Counted from the stretch's first letter, positions 26,845 through 39,334 are shown. The stretch: DNA of 64,000 nt from Paenibacillus sp. FSL R5-0517 (GCF_037974355.1 NZ_CP150235.1:6200001-6264000); one strand, 5' to 3'. Translations and numbers: made by a program. Notes: generated by a model not told the origin, from the letters alone.

Positions 26845-26874
26845 AATATAGGCTCTTTCATCATACATTGTCAA
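26845..26874 (-). promoter_or_regulatory. Sigma-A promoter of the ywzB-like gene
   Basis: Minus strand: perfect TTGACA (26869-26874), 18 nt, TATATT (26845-26850). It lies in an otherwise gene-free stretch (26619-27182); the rest of that stretch, especially 26880-27170, is AT-rich without a supported feature. Confidence 0.6.
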
Positions 26875-27182
26875 TTACATTGATTTCCACTTCTCAAATA
26901 TTTTAATTTTAAATTGCCGGGATTTTGTGACTAAAACGACATAAAAGAGCGCTATTTCGATATCGATTCTGTCATTTCCTCGGAAATAATTTTAATTTTC
27001 TCATGAAAAAAATGGTTCTCTTTGTGGTAAATACGCCCACTACTTTAGTCCTATATTCTATGCAATTCCTCATCATTGGTGAATATTTTGCTTAAAATAC
27101 TTCTGTTTATTGAAGGGATATGATGAGATTTTGTGGTCAGCCATTTTGATATATTCGATAAAACAATTCTATCAGACAAACT

Positions 27183-27217
27183 CAAAAAAGCCCGGCAGAC
27201 TAAGCCGCCGGGCTTCC
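27183..27217 (-). terminator. Terminator of the atp operon
   Basis: Minus strand: AGCCCGGC, 10-nt loop, GCCGGGCT, TTTTTTG. An 8-bp GC-rich stem 10 bp after the atpC stop. Confidence 0.92.
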
Positions 27218-27226
27218 AAGAATCGT

Positions 27227-27631
27227 TTATTTGCCAAAAACGTTAATCCGGTTAACCGCTTTTTGCAGCGCAATCTCTGCACGACGGTGATCAAAGTGGT
27301 CCTGATTGCTTTGGCTTGCAAGCCGACGTTCTGCCCGCTCTTTCGCCGCACGCGCACGGTCCACATCAATGTTTTCCGGGAATTCAGCACTCTCTGCGAG
27401 TACAACAACCTTATCTTTACGTACTTCGATAAACCCGCCACCGATAGCAACTTGTTTATTTTCTTTTCCGTTACGAATATAGATTGGTGCAATCTGCAAA
27501 GGTGTAACCATAGGAATATGACCAGGCAGTATGCCCAGTTCCCCTTCAATACCACGAGCCGTGATGCTATCCACTTGTTCTGAATACACCAGACGCTCAG
27601 GTGTTACAATCTCCAACAAAAAGGTGCTCAA
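27227..27631 (-). CDS. atpC: ATP synthase epsilon subunit
   Basis: Central-stalk subunit that couples rotation and can inhibit hydrolysis through its C-terminal helices. 134 aa from a TTG at 27631, chosen because AGGAGG is 7-8 nt before it and the product starts STFLLEIVTPERLVY, in line with other epsilon subunits; the ATG at 27637 touches the ribosome-binding site and the longer frame to 27670 has no site. Beta-sandwich motifs include GELGILPGHIPMVTPL and the last ~45 residues form the two-helix hairpin. Last gene of the operon, 60 bp after atpD. Confidence 0.93.
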   Translation of the reverse strand: MSTFLLEIVTPERLVYSEQVDSITARGIEGELGILPGHIPMVTPLQIAPIYIRNGKENKQVAIGGGFIEVRKDKVVVLAESAEFPENIDVDRARAAKERAERRLASQSNQDHFDHRRAEIALQKAVNRINVFGK

Positions 27632-27691
27632 TTCCATCCCTCCTGAAACTATCCGAAGGATAGCCCACATAAGGACAATCCTGGATTCAGA

Positions 27692-29110
<1,419 letters not shown>

Positions 29111-29190
29111 CTACAAGCCTGCTACTTTTGCAAAAATAATGTACCGTTCGTTTATCTTTGCTCTGCAAGCCTTCATTAATAAAAAAACGG

Positions 29191-30063
29191 TTAGCCTTGT
29201 GCTGCGTTGGCACCTGCCACAATTTCCGTAATCTCCTGCGTAATCGCCGCTTGGCGGGCACGGTTGTATGTCAATGACAAGTCATTAATGAGTTTAGATG
29301 CATTTTTGGTTGCATTACCCATTGCCGTCATTTTCGCACCCAGCTCACTCGCCTTACCGTTCAGAAGTGCACCATAGATCAGCGTTTCCGCATAACGCGG
29401 AAGCAAAACTTCAAGTACAGCTTCAGCAGACGGCTCGTATTCGTAGCTTGCCGTTGGTCCTTCCGCAGCAGTTACCTCAGGTGTTTCCATTGGAAGAAGT
29501 TTTTCTACCGTAGGAATCTGGGTCAACGCATTCACAAAGCGGTTATAACAAATGTACAATTCATCAAATTCAGCCAGTTCAAACCCATGAACAGCTTCGT
29601 GTGCGATGGATTTGATATCTGCAAATGAAGGCGAATCCGACAGATCCGTTGTTGTGGATGCCATCGCCATTTCACGACGTCTGAAGTAGTCGCGTCCCTT
29701 ACGTCCAATGACGAACAATTCGTAGTCATCCTGGGAGTTGTGGCGCTCTTTGAGCGTCTGATTAACCTGACGCAAAACGTTCGCATTGTATCCACCCGCA
29801 AGACCACGGTCCGATGTAATGATCAGATAAGCTGTCTTTTTGACCGGACGGCTCTCCAACATCGGATGCTGTATGCCTTGCGTGCTAGATGCAATACTCG
29901 CTACAACTTCTTTCAGTTTCTCCGAATAAGGACGGGCTGCTTCCGCTTTTTCCTGCGCTTTACGCAGTTTTGCAGCAGCTACCATCTCCATTGCTTTGGT
30001 GATCTGCTTGGTGCTTTGTACGCTTTTAATTTGCCGCTTAATTTCGCGCATGCCTTTTGCCAT
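29191..30063 (-). CDS. atpG: ATP synthase gamma subunit
   Basis: Rotor shaft of F1. 290 aa. The N-terminal helix MREIKRQIKSVQSTKQITKA and the C-terminal helix NDLSLTYNRARQAAITQEI form the coiled-coil; ITSDRGLAGGYNANV is the conserved central signature. Its ribosome-binding site AAGGTGGTGA is preceded within 20 nt by a perfect 9-bp hairpin in the atpA-atpG gap (separate entry). Confidence 0.97.
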   Translation of the reverse strand: MAKGMREIKRQIKSVQSTKQITKAMEMVAAAKLRKAQEKAEAARPYSEKLKEVVASIASSTQGIQHPMLESRPVKKTAYLIITSDRGLAGGYNANVLRQVNQTLKERHNSQDDYELFVIGRKGRDYFRRREMAMASTTTDLSDSPSFADIKSIAHEAVHGFELAEFDELYICYNRFVNALTQIPTVEKLLPMETPEVTAAEGPTASYEYEPSAEAVLEVLLPRYAETLIYGALLNGKASELGAKMTAMGNATKNASKLINDLSLTYNRARQAAITQEITEIVAGANAAQG

Positions 30064-30079
30064 GATTTCACCACCTTAA

Positions 30080-30136
30080 AGTTTTGACAAAGTCAAAACT
30101 ACATCGTAAGCACAACCCTGTTTTGACAGAGTCAAC
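30080..30136. repeat. Paired TTTTGAC/GTCAAAA hairpins in the atpA-atpG gap
   Basis: 30080-30100 is AGTTTTGAC-AAA-GTCAAAACT, a perfect 9-bp stem with 3-nt loop. 30120-30136 (GTTTTGACAGAGTCAAC) is a shorter version of the same sequence. Neither is followed by a T-run on the minus strand, so they are not simple terminators. The first ends just before the atpG ribosome-binding site. Confidence 0.6.
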
Positions 30137-30193
30137 GTATTACATGCAGACATGCGGAATCGGTTAGACAACTCCGCACCTGCAATCATTTAT

Positions 30194-31714
<1,521 letters not shown>

Positions 31715-31724
31715 TCACCCCAAT

Positions 31725-32273
31725 CTACTGTACTCGTCTGTTAAAAGACTGCTCAAGACGTTCGAGCTTGCCAGCCAAGCTGCCGTCATAGATCGTATCG
31801 CCAATGGCGACTTTCAATCCGCCCAGCAGAGTCGGATCAACAATATTCTCGATACGAATCTTTTTATTCACACGGCCACCGAATTCACGGGCTACCGCTT
31901 CTTTTTCTTCATCATTCAACGCATAAGTCGAGTAGACACGTGCATCAGCGATGCCCAGCGACTCACCTTGGATCTTCCGATAATCATTCAGTAAGTCTCC
32001 CAGCAATTCAACGCGTCCGCGTTCAATCAACAACAAGACTGTACGAAGGACTGAATCGGATACCTTGCCATCAAGACTTGAGTGAATCACGTTCTGCTTG
32101 GCTTCATCAGAGATATTAGGGGATACGATAAATTTCTCGATATCTGCATCTCCGGTCAATGCACTGACTACTGCAACCAGTTCCTGTTCAACCTCAAGCA
32201 CCTGCTGTTGCTGAAGAGCAACTTCGAACAATGCTTTCGCATAACGCTTGGCAACAATCGTATCGCGGCTCAT
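31725..32273 (-). CDS. atpH: ATP synthase delta subunit
   Basis: Peripheral-stalk subunit joining b to the top of F1. 182 aa, all-helical N-terminal domain (AKRYAKALFEVALQQQ) and the conserved C-terminal block NIVDPTLLGGLKVAIGDTIYDGS. Start overlaps the atpF stop by 4 bp (ATGA), implying translational coupling. Confidence 0.96.
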   Translation of the reverse strand: MSRDTIVAKRYAKALFEVALQQQQVLEVEQELVAVVSALTGDADIEKFIVSPNISDEAKQNVIHSSLDGKVSDSVLRTVLLLIERGRVELLGDLLNDYRKIQGESLGIADARVYSTYALNDEEKEAVAREFGGRVNKKIRIENIVDPTLLGGLKVAIGDTIYDGSLAGKLERLEQSFNRRVQ

Positions 32274-32758
32274 TGTCGGCCTCCTACCTCATTGAGGTAT
32301 TGGTTCACAAGCTCTTCTTGTGCAGGACCGTTCTCAACTTCTTTTTTGATCAACTTGGATGCAATCTGAACGGAAGCTGTACCCAGTTCGCTGCGAAGTG
32401 CTGCGACTGCTTTGTTCTTCTCGCTCTCGATTTCGCGTACTGCATCGTCTTTCAGACGATTAGCTTCAGCTTTCGCATCAGCCAAAATCGATTCAGCTTG
32501 TTTGCCACCCGTTTGTTTGGACTGTTCAATGATGTCGTAAGCATCTTTACGTGCTTGCTCAAGAGCTTGTTTTTGTTCCTCCACATAGGCAATGGCCTGT
32601 TCCCGAGTCTGTGCAGCCTCATTCATCTGCGTCATCACGAGTTCACGACGTTTTTCCATAATGGAGAACAAAGGCCCGAAGGCATAACGGCTAAGCAGCC
32701 AGTATAAAATTGCAAATGCAACAATCGCAAGAAGCGTATTTTCCCATATGAAACTCAA
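32270..32758 (-). CDS. atpF: ATP synthase b subunit
   Basis: Peripheral stalk subunit with one N-terminal membrane helix (LLAIVAFAILYWLLSRYAFG) and a long charged coiled-coil (RRELVMTQMNEAAQTREQA onward). The start is taken as TTG at 32758: AAGGAG lies 8 nt before it and the product then begins SFIWENTLLAIV, matching where b subunits normally begin; the ATG at 32797 has no site and would add a non-hydrophobic leader. 162 aa. Confidence 0.94.
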   Translation of the reverse strand: MSFIWENTLLAIVAFAILYWLLSRYAFGPLFSIMEKRRELVMTQMNEAAQTREQAIAYVEEQKQALEQARKDAYDIIEQSKQTGGKQAESILADAKAEANRLKDDAVREIESEKNKAVAALRSELGTASVQIASKLIKKEVENGPAQEELVNQYLNEVGGRQ

Positions 32759-32871
32759 TCTGTTCACTCCTTCCTGGAGGTATCCTTGAAACGTCATCCG
32801 TTAGAACGGACATTACCTAAAAAGAAGGCGCGGATGGCTATGGCCTTCCCCGCCAAACCTTTAAAATTTAA

Positions 32872-33138
<267 letters not shown>

Positions 33139-33174
33139 TCAGCCTGGTGAAGAATTCTTCGTAGGGCTTGAAAC

Positions 33175-33993
33175 TTAATGCTCGTCGTGCGTCTCGATGC
33201 TCTGTGAAATGTACACCATCATCAAGATAACAAACACAAATGCCTGGATCGCGCCGATAAAGATACTGAAGCCTTGCCACACCATTAATAGCGGAATTGC
33301 TGCGATAGCACCAAACACTTTGAATGTGGTCAGTTTCAGGATCGTTGCGATCAGTACCTCACCCGCGAAGATATTCGCGAATAGACGCATACCGTGTGTC
33401 AACAGCTTGGATGCCGTCTCAATCAAGTTGATTGGCAAGAACAAGGCGAATGGCTTAAGGTAATGCTGGAGATATCCTTTGGTGTTGCGGAACAATCCCA
33501 GTCCATGAGATACAAGGAACGCTACGAGAGCGAGTCCCATCGTTACAGACAAGTCGGCTGTCGGTGATTTCCACCAAGCCAGTTCAACGTGTGGGTGTGC
33601 TTCAGGGTCCTTGGCATGCGCTTCTTCAAACGCTTCCACCGCTGTAACAATCGGTTTACCGAACACTTGCGCATGTTCTGCGCTGTCCACTGCAGTTACC
33701 GCTTGGAACGGAAGTCCGAGCATGTTTCCTACAAAAATGAACATAATCATGGAAAGAGCGAGAGAGATAAAATGTTTACCTTTCTTCATATCCATTGTAC
33801 TGGAAATCAGATTGCGGACGAATTCTACTGCCCACTCCATAAAATTTTGCAGCTTGCCGGGGTTTTCAACGGATAGTCTTCGTGTCGCCAGTACAGCAAA
33901 AATAAAAACAAGGGCACCTGTAACTACCAGCATCAACACAACCGATAGATCCAGTCGAAATCCGCCAAGCATAATAATTGGAGCTTCATGCAT
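33175..33993 (-). CDS. atpB: ATP synthase a subunit
   Basis: Membrane stator subunit forming the two proton half-channels. 272 aa, about 6 helices. The key Arg is in the LLTHGMRLFANIFAGEVL segment (Arg in GMRLFAN), and the C-terminal AFVFVILMMVYISQSIE helix is typical. An inserted charged loop (EEAHAKDPEAHPHVELAW) sits between helices. Confidence 0.96.
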   Translation of the reverse strand: MHEAPIIMLGGFRLDLSVVLMLVVTGALVFIFAVLATRRLSVENPGKLQNFMEWAVEFVRNLISSTMDMKKGKHFISLALSMIMFIFVGNMLGLPFQAVTAVDSAEHAQVFGKPIVTAVEAFEEAHAKDPEAHPHVELAWWKSPTADLSVTMGLALVAFLVSHGLGLFRNTKGYLQHYLKPFALFLPINLIETASKLLTHGMRLFANIFAGEVLIATILKLTTFKVFGAIAAIPLLMVWQGFSIFIGAIQAFVFVILMMVYISQSIETHDEH

Positions 33994-34038
33994 ATTTTTC
34001 TCACCCCTTTCTCGACTTGAAAGCTGCAGCCCTTAACT

Positions 34039-34416
34039 TCATTCTGCTCTGCGGGAATGGACAATCCCTATAATCAGTAAGGAAAATTGTGCAATGACGA
34101 GACCGCCTGCAACCGCATATGTATTGAAGTACTGCGGAAAGCGCATCGATATGAATATACCGAGCACAGCGAGTGCCGCTCTTGTCAAAAATCCCAGGTT
34201 CACACGCTTCAAGTTACCTTCTGCCGCATCATCAGACATTTTCCTTACTTTGTAGCCCAAGTAAAATGCATTGATCCAGCTAATTCCTGTACCCAGGGCT
34301 AGTCCCAAAGCAATTGTCTCCACACGTGGCATAAAGGCCGCTGCGAGAAAACAAATCATAAGAAAGTACATGATGAAAACAGTCATCGATCTGCGGTATC
34401 TGGTTAGTTCACTCAT
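34039..34416 (-). CDS. atpI: ATP synthase-associated protein AtpI
   Basis: Small membrane protein (125 aa, four hydrophobic helices) encoded ahead of the structural genes, thought to help c-ring assembly or Mg2+ supply. The ATG at 34416 follows GGGGG by 6 nt and lies inside the end of atpZ (8-bp overlap). Sequence conservation is low in this family; order and topology support the call. Confidence 0.85.
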   Translation of the reverse strand: MSELTRYRRSMTVFIMYFLMICFLAAAFMPRVETIALGLALGTGISWINAFYLGYKVRKMSDDAAEGNLKRVNLGFLTRAALAVLGIFISMRFPQYFNTYAVAGGLVIAQFSLLIIGIVHSRRAE

Positions 34417-34663
34417 CACTTTCCCCCATGAATTTTTTCGCGATAAAGTAGATGCTTACACCGCCAGCCGCAAGAAAAAAGAGAACGCTTACGGCGATCC
34501 ATATTCCGTTACCTCCGATGGTCTTGTCCAACCAGGAGCCAGCGTAATATCCGGCAACAGCGAGAATGGCAATCTCGATCCCAAAAGCTGTCACGAGCCC
34601 CATCGCTTTCCATACATTATCGTCATGGTTACGGGATGAATTTGGTTTGTTCGAATCGGCCAT
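34409..34663 (-). CDS. atpZ: AtpZ-like small membrane protein
   Basis: First gene of the operon, 84 aa from the ATG at 34663 (a GTG at 34675 is possible). Two helices: MGLVTAFGIEIAILAVAGYYAGSW (shown here in part) and IWIAVSVLFFLAAGGVSIY, with the GSWLDKTIGG turn typical of the AtpZ/AtpI family. AtpZ and AtpI from alkaliphilic Bacillus have been linked to Mg2+/Ca2+ movement. Confidence 0.8.
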   Translation of the reverse strand: MADSNKPNSSRNHDDNVWKAMGLVTAFGIEIAILAVAGYYAGSWLDKTIGGNGIWIAVSVLFFLAAGGVSIYFIAKKFMGESDE

Positions 34664-34692
34664 TTTCCACGCCACCCTTGCAATCCCAGTTA

Positions 34693-34722
34693 ATTTTACT
34701 GAATGATGAGAGCCTTTGTCAA
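34693..34722 (-). promoter_or_regulatory. Sigma-A promoter of the atp operon
   Basis: Minus strand: perfect TTGACA (34717-34722), 18 nt, TAAAAT (34693-34698), 30 bp before the atpZ start. A perfect inverted repeat TACAGTTTAACTGTA (34798-34812) lies upstream, between this promoter and the mnaA stop. Confidence 0.7.
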
Positions 34723-34849
34723 TTGAATGATTTTAGCGTTTTAAAGGGGAAAACGACGGGAATACAGACCCTCAAAGCCCATAAACCCGCGTAAACCGTA
34801 CAGTTTAACTGTATGCTATGCCCTTTATAAATCCGTCAGAAAAATTGTA

Positions 34850-36007
34850 TTATTTTTTGAATTTTCTGTGAAATGATTCCGGACGCTCACTATTTACACC
34901 AAAATGGTGCAGAATCGCATTGACAATTCTTTCCGAAGCATGTCCATCACCGTATGGATTGGCAGCCTGGCTCATGCTTTCATACAGGGTTTTGTCTGTA
35001 AGCAGAGCTTTGGTCCGTTCATACACACGTTCCTCTTCGGTACCTACCAGTTCCAGCGTTCCAGCTTCAATACCTTCCGGGCGCTCTGTCGTATCGCGCA
35101 ATACGAGCACAGGCACACCAAACGAAGGTGCTTCTTCCTGCAAACCGCCTGAATCGGTCAAAATCAAGTGAGTATGCGGGTAAAAGTTATGCAAATCCAC
35201 CACGTCTAGTGGATCAATTAATTGAATACGGGGATGATTCCCCAAAATCGCGTGAGCCGGCTCCTTCACAGCAGGACTTGGATGCACCGGGTACACGATG
35301 GCAATATCTTCAAATTCGTCGGCAATCCGTTTGACGGCCTGGAAAATGTTGCGGTGAGGCTCGCCTTGAGATTCACGGCGATGAGCTGTCATCAGCACAA
35401 GGCGTTTGCCTTGGGCCCAATCAAGTACCGGGTGTGTGTAGTCCTCCCGTACTGTATATTGAAACACATCTGTTACCGTGTTGCCTGTGACGTACGTACT
35501 AGACTCTGATTTATTTTCTTTGGCAAGATTGGAAGAAGACCAATCCGTAGGCGCAAAGTGCAGATCTGCCAGTACGCCCGTCAGCTGACGGTTCATCTCT
35601 TCCGGATATGGAGAAAGCTTGTTCCACGTCCGAAGTCCTGCTTCCACATGTCCTACCTGGATCTGCTGCAAGAATGCTGCATAGCTTGCTACAAAGGTAG
35701 TTAATGTATCCCCGTGAACCAGCACAATATCCGGCTTCGCTTCAGCCAATACCGGCTCCAGACCGCCTAATACACGAATCGTAATTTCATTCAATGTCTG
35801 ACGGTCTTTCATCACATCCAGATCATAATCGGGATGAATGTCGAAAACTTCAAGAACCTGATCCAACATCTGACGATGCTGCGCAGTTACGCAAACAATA
35901 GATTCAATAGACTCGGGGTGTTTTTGCAATTCCAAAATAAGCGGAGCCATCTTGATGGCTTCCGGACGCACCCCGAAGATCGTCATGACTTTAATTTTCT
36001 TGGACAT
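34850..36007 (-). CDS. mnaA: UDP-N-acetylglucosamine 2-epimerase (non-hydrolysing)
   Basis: Interconverts UDP-GlcNAc and UDP-ManNAc, the donor needed by TagA. 385 aa, normal length. Motifs: FGVRPEAIKMAPL (12-24) at the N-terminal nucleotide fold, DIVLVHGDTLTTF (~91-103), GHVEAGLRTW with the catalytic-site Glu, and LTDSGGLQEEAPSFG (~287-301) with the UDP-binding Glu. It lies between upp and the atp operon, a place without a counterpart gene in B. subtilis, and is functionally tied to the tag/csa genes 20 kb away. Confidence 0.93.
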   Translation of the reverse strand: MSKKIKVMTIFGVRPEAIKMAPLILELQKHPESIESIVCVTAQHRQMLDQVLEVFDIHPDYDLDVMKDRQTLNEITIRVLGGLEPVLAEAKPDIVLVHGDTLTTFVASYAAFLQQIQVGHVEAGLRTWNKLSPYPEEMNRQLTGVLADLHFAPTDWSSSNLAKENKSESSTYVTGNTVTDVFQYTVREDYTHPVLDWAQGKRLVLMTAHRRESQGEPHRNIFQAVKRIADEFEDIAIVYPVHPSPAVKEPAHAILGNHPRIQLIDPLDVVDLHNFYPHTHLILTDSGGLQEEAPSFGVPVLVLRDTTERPEGIEAGTLELVGTEEERVYERTKALLTDKTLYESMSQAANPYGDGHASERIVNAILHHFGVNSERPESFHRKFKK

Positions 36008-36057
36008 TCGAGCAAAGCCCCTTTTCTATAAGTTCCGATTACAAGCATGAGATATGC

Positions 36058-36687
36058 TTATTTAGTGCCGTATAGACGGTCTCCTGCATCGCCAAGTCCT
36101 GGAACGATATAACCATGATCATCCAGACGGTCGTCCAGTGCTGCGACATAGATATCCACATCAGGATGTGCATCCTGTACAGCTTTAACGCCTTCCGGTG
36201 CTGCTACCAGGTTCATCATCTTGATTTGGGTACAGCCACGTTTTTTGAGCACGTCAATAGCTGCAATCGCCGAACCGCCAGTTGCAAGCATCGGATCAAT
36301 TACGATCAATTGACGCTCTGTCACGTCTGTAGGCAGTTTGGTGTAGTATTCTACCGGTTGCAGTGTTTCCGGATCACGGAACAGACCAACATGTCCAACT
36401 TTTGCGGCTGGCAACAATTTTACAACGCCATCCAGCATTCCGAGTCCTGCACGCAGAATCGGCACCAGTCCGAGCATGCGTCCAGAGATGACTTTACCTT
36501 GTGTTGCAGCTACAGGTGTCTGTACATCAATCGTTTCCAGTTCAACATCTCTTGTAATCTCATAAGCCATCAACGTTGCCACTTCATCCACCAATTCACG
36601 AAAATCTTTCGTATTCGTACGCATGTCGCGTATAAACGTCAGTTTGTGTTGAATCAAAGGGTGATCACATATTACTAATTTTCCCAT
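36058..36687 (-). CDS. upp: Uracil phosphoribosyltransferase
   Basis: Salvage enzyme making UMP from uracil and PRPP. 209 aa. The PRPP loop is [20 protein letters not shown] (about 129-148); the C-terminal uracil-binding segment is [18 protein letters not shown]-terminal [20 protein letters not shown] is family-typical. It follows glyA as in B. subtilis; mnaA begins 50 bp downstream without a clear terminator between. Confidence 0.96.
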   Translation of the reverse strand: MGKLVICDHPLIQHKLTFIRDMRTNTKDFRELVDEVATLMAYEITRDVELETIDVQTPVAATQGKVISGRMLGLVPILRAGLGMLDGVVKLLPAAKVGHVGLFRDPETLQPVEYYTKLPTDVTERQLIVIDPMLATGGSAIAAIDVLKKRGCTQIKMMNLVAAPEGVKAVQDAHPDVDIYVAALDDRLDDHGYIVPGLGDAGDRLYGTK

Positions 36688-36841
36688 CTAATTTGTCCCT
36701 CCGGTAAGTTCTTCATGTTCAGCATTTCCAAATATACCTAGCCACCATTCATGGGCTCGATAAATCCTGTATATTATATCATCACCAACAACGAATTACA
36801 CCATCAAAGGGCACCTAATCATTACAGAATACCGAATCCTA

Positions 36842-36885
36842 TAAAAAACAGGACCGGAAAATGATCCATCCGGTCCTGTTTTGCT
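36842..36885 (-). terminator. Terminator after glyA
   Basis: Minus strand: AAACAGGACCGGA, loop, TCCGGTCCTGTTT, then further Ts. A 13-bp perfect stem lying between copy D of the dispersed element and upp. Confidence 0.88.
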
Positions 36886-36953
36886 CCTGCTGTTATGTCA
36901 TTGAGTGGGAAAAATATGAATACAAGTGATGCTCCGCAAACAGATTGCACCTT

Positions 36954-37044
36954 CGATCGCTGTTATCCCCTGATTTTTTTGATCTCCTATAAAAGGAGAA
37001 AATCAGGGGATAAAGGCGAGCGCTTCGCTTCTCCGGTTGCATTC
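36954..37044 (+). repeat. Dispersed structured intergenic element, copy D
   Basis: The best-preserved copy: CGATCGCTGTTATCCCCTGA, inner stem CTCCTATAAAAGGAG, AAAATCAGGGGATAA, AGGCGAGCGCTTCGCTTCTC. The outer stem TTATCCCCTGATTTT/AAAATCAGGGGATAA is perfect over 15 bp. It lies antisense to glyA, between glyA and its terminator. A 489-aa plus-strand frame begins inside it and runs antisense through glyA; I regard that frame as spurious. Confidence 0.8.
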
Positions 37045-37110
37045 TGTCAGCTTCGTCTTTTGTATTCCAATTTAAACAAACTCAAAAGAAAGCAGCATGA
37101 GCAAAGTTTT

Positions 37111-38358
37111 TTAGTATTTAAGGTCGGTATAGAGCGGGAATTGATCTGTCAGTGCAGTCACTTCTGCACGCGCTTCATCCAGCTTCGCCGTATCTTTTGG
37201 ATTTTTCAACGTTTTGGCAATGATCTTACCAATGGCAACCATCGCTTCTTCGTTCATACCACGGGAAGTTGCAGCAGGTGTACCAATTCGAATACCACTC
37301 GTTACAAACGGGCTTGTAGGGTCGAATGGAATTGCATTTTTGTTCACGGTAATACCGATGGAATCAAGTACATGCTCAGCTTCTTTACCTGTGATGTTCA
37401 CACTGCGTGTGTCGATCAGCATCAAGTGGTTATCTGTACCACCGGATACGATGTTCAAGCCTTCAGCGATCAGTGTTTCAGCCAGAACCTGTGCGTTTTT
37501 CACAACGTTCTGTGCATATGTTTTGAACTCTGGTTGCAAAGCTTCTCCGAATGCTACCGCTTTGGAAGCAATTACGTGCATCAAAGGACCACCTTGGGAA
37601 CCCGGGAATACCGCTTTATCAATCGCTGCTGCCCATGCTTTACGGCACAGAATCATACCACCACGAGGTCCACGCAACGTTTTGTGTGTTGTTGTTGTTA
37701 CGAAATGCGCATGTGGAACCGGGTTTGGATGCAAACCAGCAGCAACCAATCCTGCAATATGAGCCATATCCACCATGAACAAAGCACCTACATCATTGGC
37801 GATGGAAGCCAGCTTTTCAAAATCAATGGTACGCGGATATGCACTTGCACCTGCAACGATCAGACGAGGGCGGTGTTTGAAAGCCGCTTTGCGCACTTCA
37901 TCATAATCAATCAGGAATGTATCTTCCTGCACGCCGTATGCCACAAAGTTGTACAGCAAACCGGAAGCGTTAACCGGGCTACCGTGCGTGAGGTGTCCAC
38001 CATGGGCAAGGTTCATACCAAGTACAGTATCACCAGGTTTCAACGCTGCAAGATATACTGCCATGTTCGCTTGTGCGCCGGAGTGAGGTTGAACATTCAC
38101 GTGTTCTGCTCCGAACAATTCTTTGGCACGATCACGCGCAATGTCTTCAACAACGTCCACATGCTCACAACCGCCATAGTAACGTTTACCTGGATAGCCT
38201 TCAGCGTACTTGTTGGTCAGTACAGATCCCAATGCTTCGATTACTGCTTCACTCACGATGTTCTCGGATGCAATCAGTTCGATGTTGTTCTGTTGACGTT
38301 TCAGTTCAAGATTCATCGCTTCCAGTACTGCCGGGTCATTCTTGCGCAATTGTTCCAT
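37111..38358 (-). CDS. glyA: Serine hydroxymethyltransferase
   Basis: PLP enzyme converting serine and tetrahydrofolate to glycine and 5,10-methylene-THF. 415 aa. The PLP Lys is Lys226 in [14 protein letters not shown]; other family blocks are [13 protein letters not shown] (27-39), [18 protein letters not shown] (51-68) and [15 protein letters not shown] (88-102). GGGAGGAA precedes the ATG. Both sides of the gene carry copies of the dispersed element (D and E). Confidence 0.98.
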   Translation of the reverse strand: MEQLRKNDPAVLEAMNLELKRQQNNIELIASENIVSEAVIEALGSVLTNKYAEGYPGKRYYGGCEHVDVVEDIARDRAKELFGAEHVNVQPHSGAQANMAVYLAALKPGDTVLGMNLAHGGHLTHGSPVNASGLLYNFVAYGVQEDTFLIDYDEVRKAAFKHRPRLIVAGASAYPRTIDFEKLASIANDVGALFMVDMAHIAGLVAAGLHPNPVPHAHFVTTTTHKTLRGPRGGMILCRKAWAAAIDKAVFPGSQGGPLMHVIASKAVAFGEALQPEFKTYAQNVVKNAQVLAETLIAEGLNIVSGGTDNHLMLIDTRSVNITGKEAEHVLDSIGITVNKNAIPFDPTSPFVTSGIRIGTPAATSRGMNEEAMVAIGKIIAKTLKNPKDTAKLDEARAEVTALTDQFPLYTDLKY

Positions 38359-38443
38359 GATTAAATTCCTCCCAGTTATAAGTGAAGTTATAAAGCGAAA
38401 CTACAGTGGTTACACTCCTCACTTCGATTGCATCACCATCTTC

Positions 38444-38549
38444 CGATCGCTGTTATCCCCTGATTTTTCTGAACTCCCTTATAATAAAGGGAAAATCCGG
38501 TGATAAAGGCGAACGCTTTGCTTCTTCAGATTGGTGTTGCACTCTCCGT
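38444..38549 (+). repeat. Dispersed structured intergenic element, copy E
   Basis: CGATCGCTGTTATCCCCTGA, inner stem CTCCCTTATAATAAAGGGA, AAAATCCGGTGATAA, AGGCGAACGCTTTGCTTCTT, CACTCTCCG tail. It lies in the ywlG-glyA gap, antisense to both genes. TTATC/GATAA and the TTTT/AAAA pairs are kept; some middle pairs are lost. Confidence 0.75.
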
Positions 38550-38591
38550 TTTTGTGTAAAGTCTAATTTAGCTTTATATTGGTTGAAGATA

Positions 38592-39185
38592 TCAGTCACA
38601 AAATGTTGAATCTGGTTGTTCTTCCATACGATACACCGCGCGTTCGCCGCCAATTAACTTCGGACGAGTCAACGCTGTGGTCACACGCGCATCTCCAACA
38701 TAGCGGAGCGCTGTACGAAAAGGTACGGCTACATGCCGGAGATGCATGCCAATCATCGTCTCCCCAATGTCCAGTCCCGCATGGGCCTGCACATGTTCAG
38801 CCAGGCATGGATCGGTCAGCGAACGATATGCTGCGGATGCCATTGAACCTCCGGCCTTGGGCACGGGTACTGCACCAACCTCAGTCAATCCAAGACGAGT
38901 AAGCACAGAACGTTCCATGACCAGCGCACGGTTCAGATGCTCACAACACTGGAATACGGTATCAAAACCGAATTCCTCCTGCACTTCGCGTATACCCGCA
39001 AGAAGCTGTTGCGCCACTTCAATAGCACCACTCGTACCAATCCGTGCCCCTGCAACTTCACTTGTGCTTGTACCGATCACAACGATCTGTCCAGGCCCAA
39101 GCTGTCCGGCAAGCGCCAGTTCATGCAGAATGGATGCGGTCTGTTCCTGCAATCCGGGTTGTTCTGAATCTAACTCTATAGTCAT
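38592..39185 (-). CDS. ywlG: DUF436/TIGR01440 family protein (YwlG-like)
   Basis: Cytosolic protein of unknown biochemical role, conserved next to glyA in Bacillales. 197 aa from the ATG at 39185, which has AGGAGG 10 nt upstream; the frame extends to 39254 without a site. Family blocks: VIGTSTSEVAGARIGTSGA, EHLNRALVMERSVL and the C-terminal DVGETMIGMHLRHVAVPFR-like stretch (here DIGETMIGMHLRHVAVP). I cannot assign a reaction. Confidence 0.85.
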   Translation of the reverse strand: MTIELDSEQPGLQEQTASILHELALAGQLGPGQIVVIGTSTSEVAGARIGTSGAIEVAQQLLAGIREVQEEFGFDTVFQCCEHLNRALVMERSVLTRLGLTEVGAVPVPKAGGSMASAAYRSLTDPCLAEHVQAHAGLDIGETMIGMHLRHVAVPFRTALRYVGDARVTTALTRPKLIGGERAVYRMEEQPDSTFCD

Positions 39186-39291
39186 CCTATCATCGCCTCC
39201 TGATAAAATCATGCCCGCTGTCTCTTGGCTGTCCTTCGTATTCTTGCACGGCATCTCAGGATCTATTATAGCGAATAATCAGATGAAAGAC

Positions 39292-39334
39292 GAAAAAAAG
39301 AGCAGTCTGCGGGTAACGCAGAATTGCTCTTTTG
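39292..39334 (-). terminator. Terminator between ywlE and ywlG
   Basis: Minus strand: AAAAGAGCA ... TGCTCTTTTTTT with a nested CTGCG/CGCAG stem. It separates ywlE from ywlG at the place where B. subtilis has rpiB (ywlF); no rpiB frame is present. Confidence 0.8.

Noticed and set aside
36895-38364. 489-aa plus-strand ORF opposite glyA
   Set aside because: It is antisense to an unmistakable glyA, starts within dispersed element D and has a Cys/Phe/His-rich composition typical of an antisense shadow.
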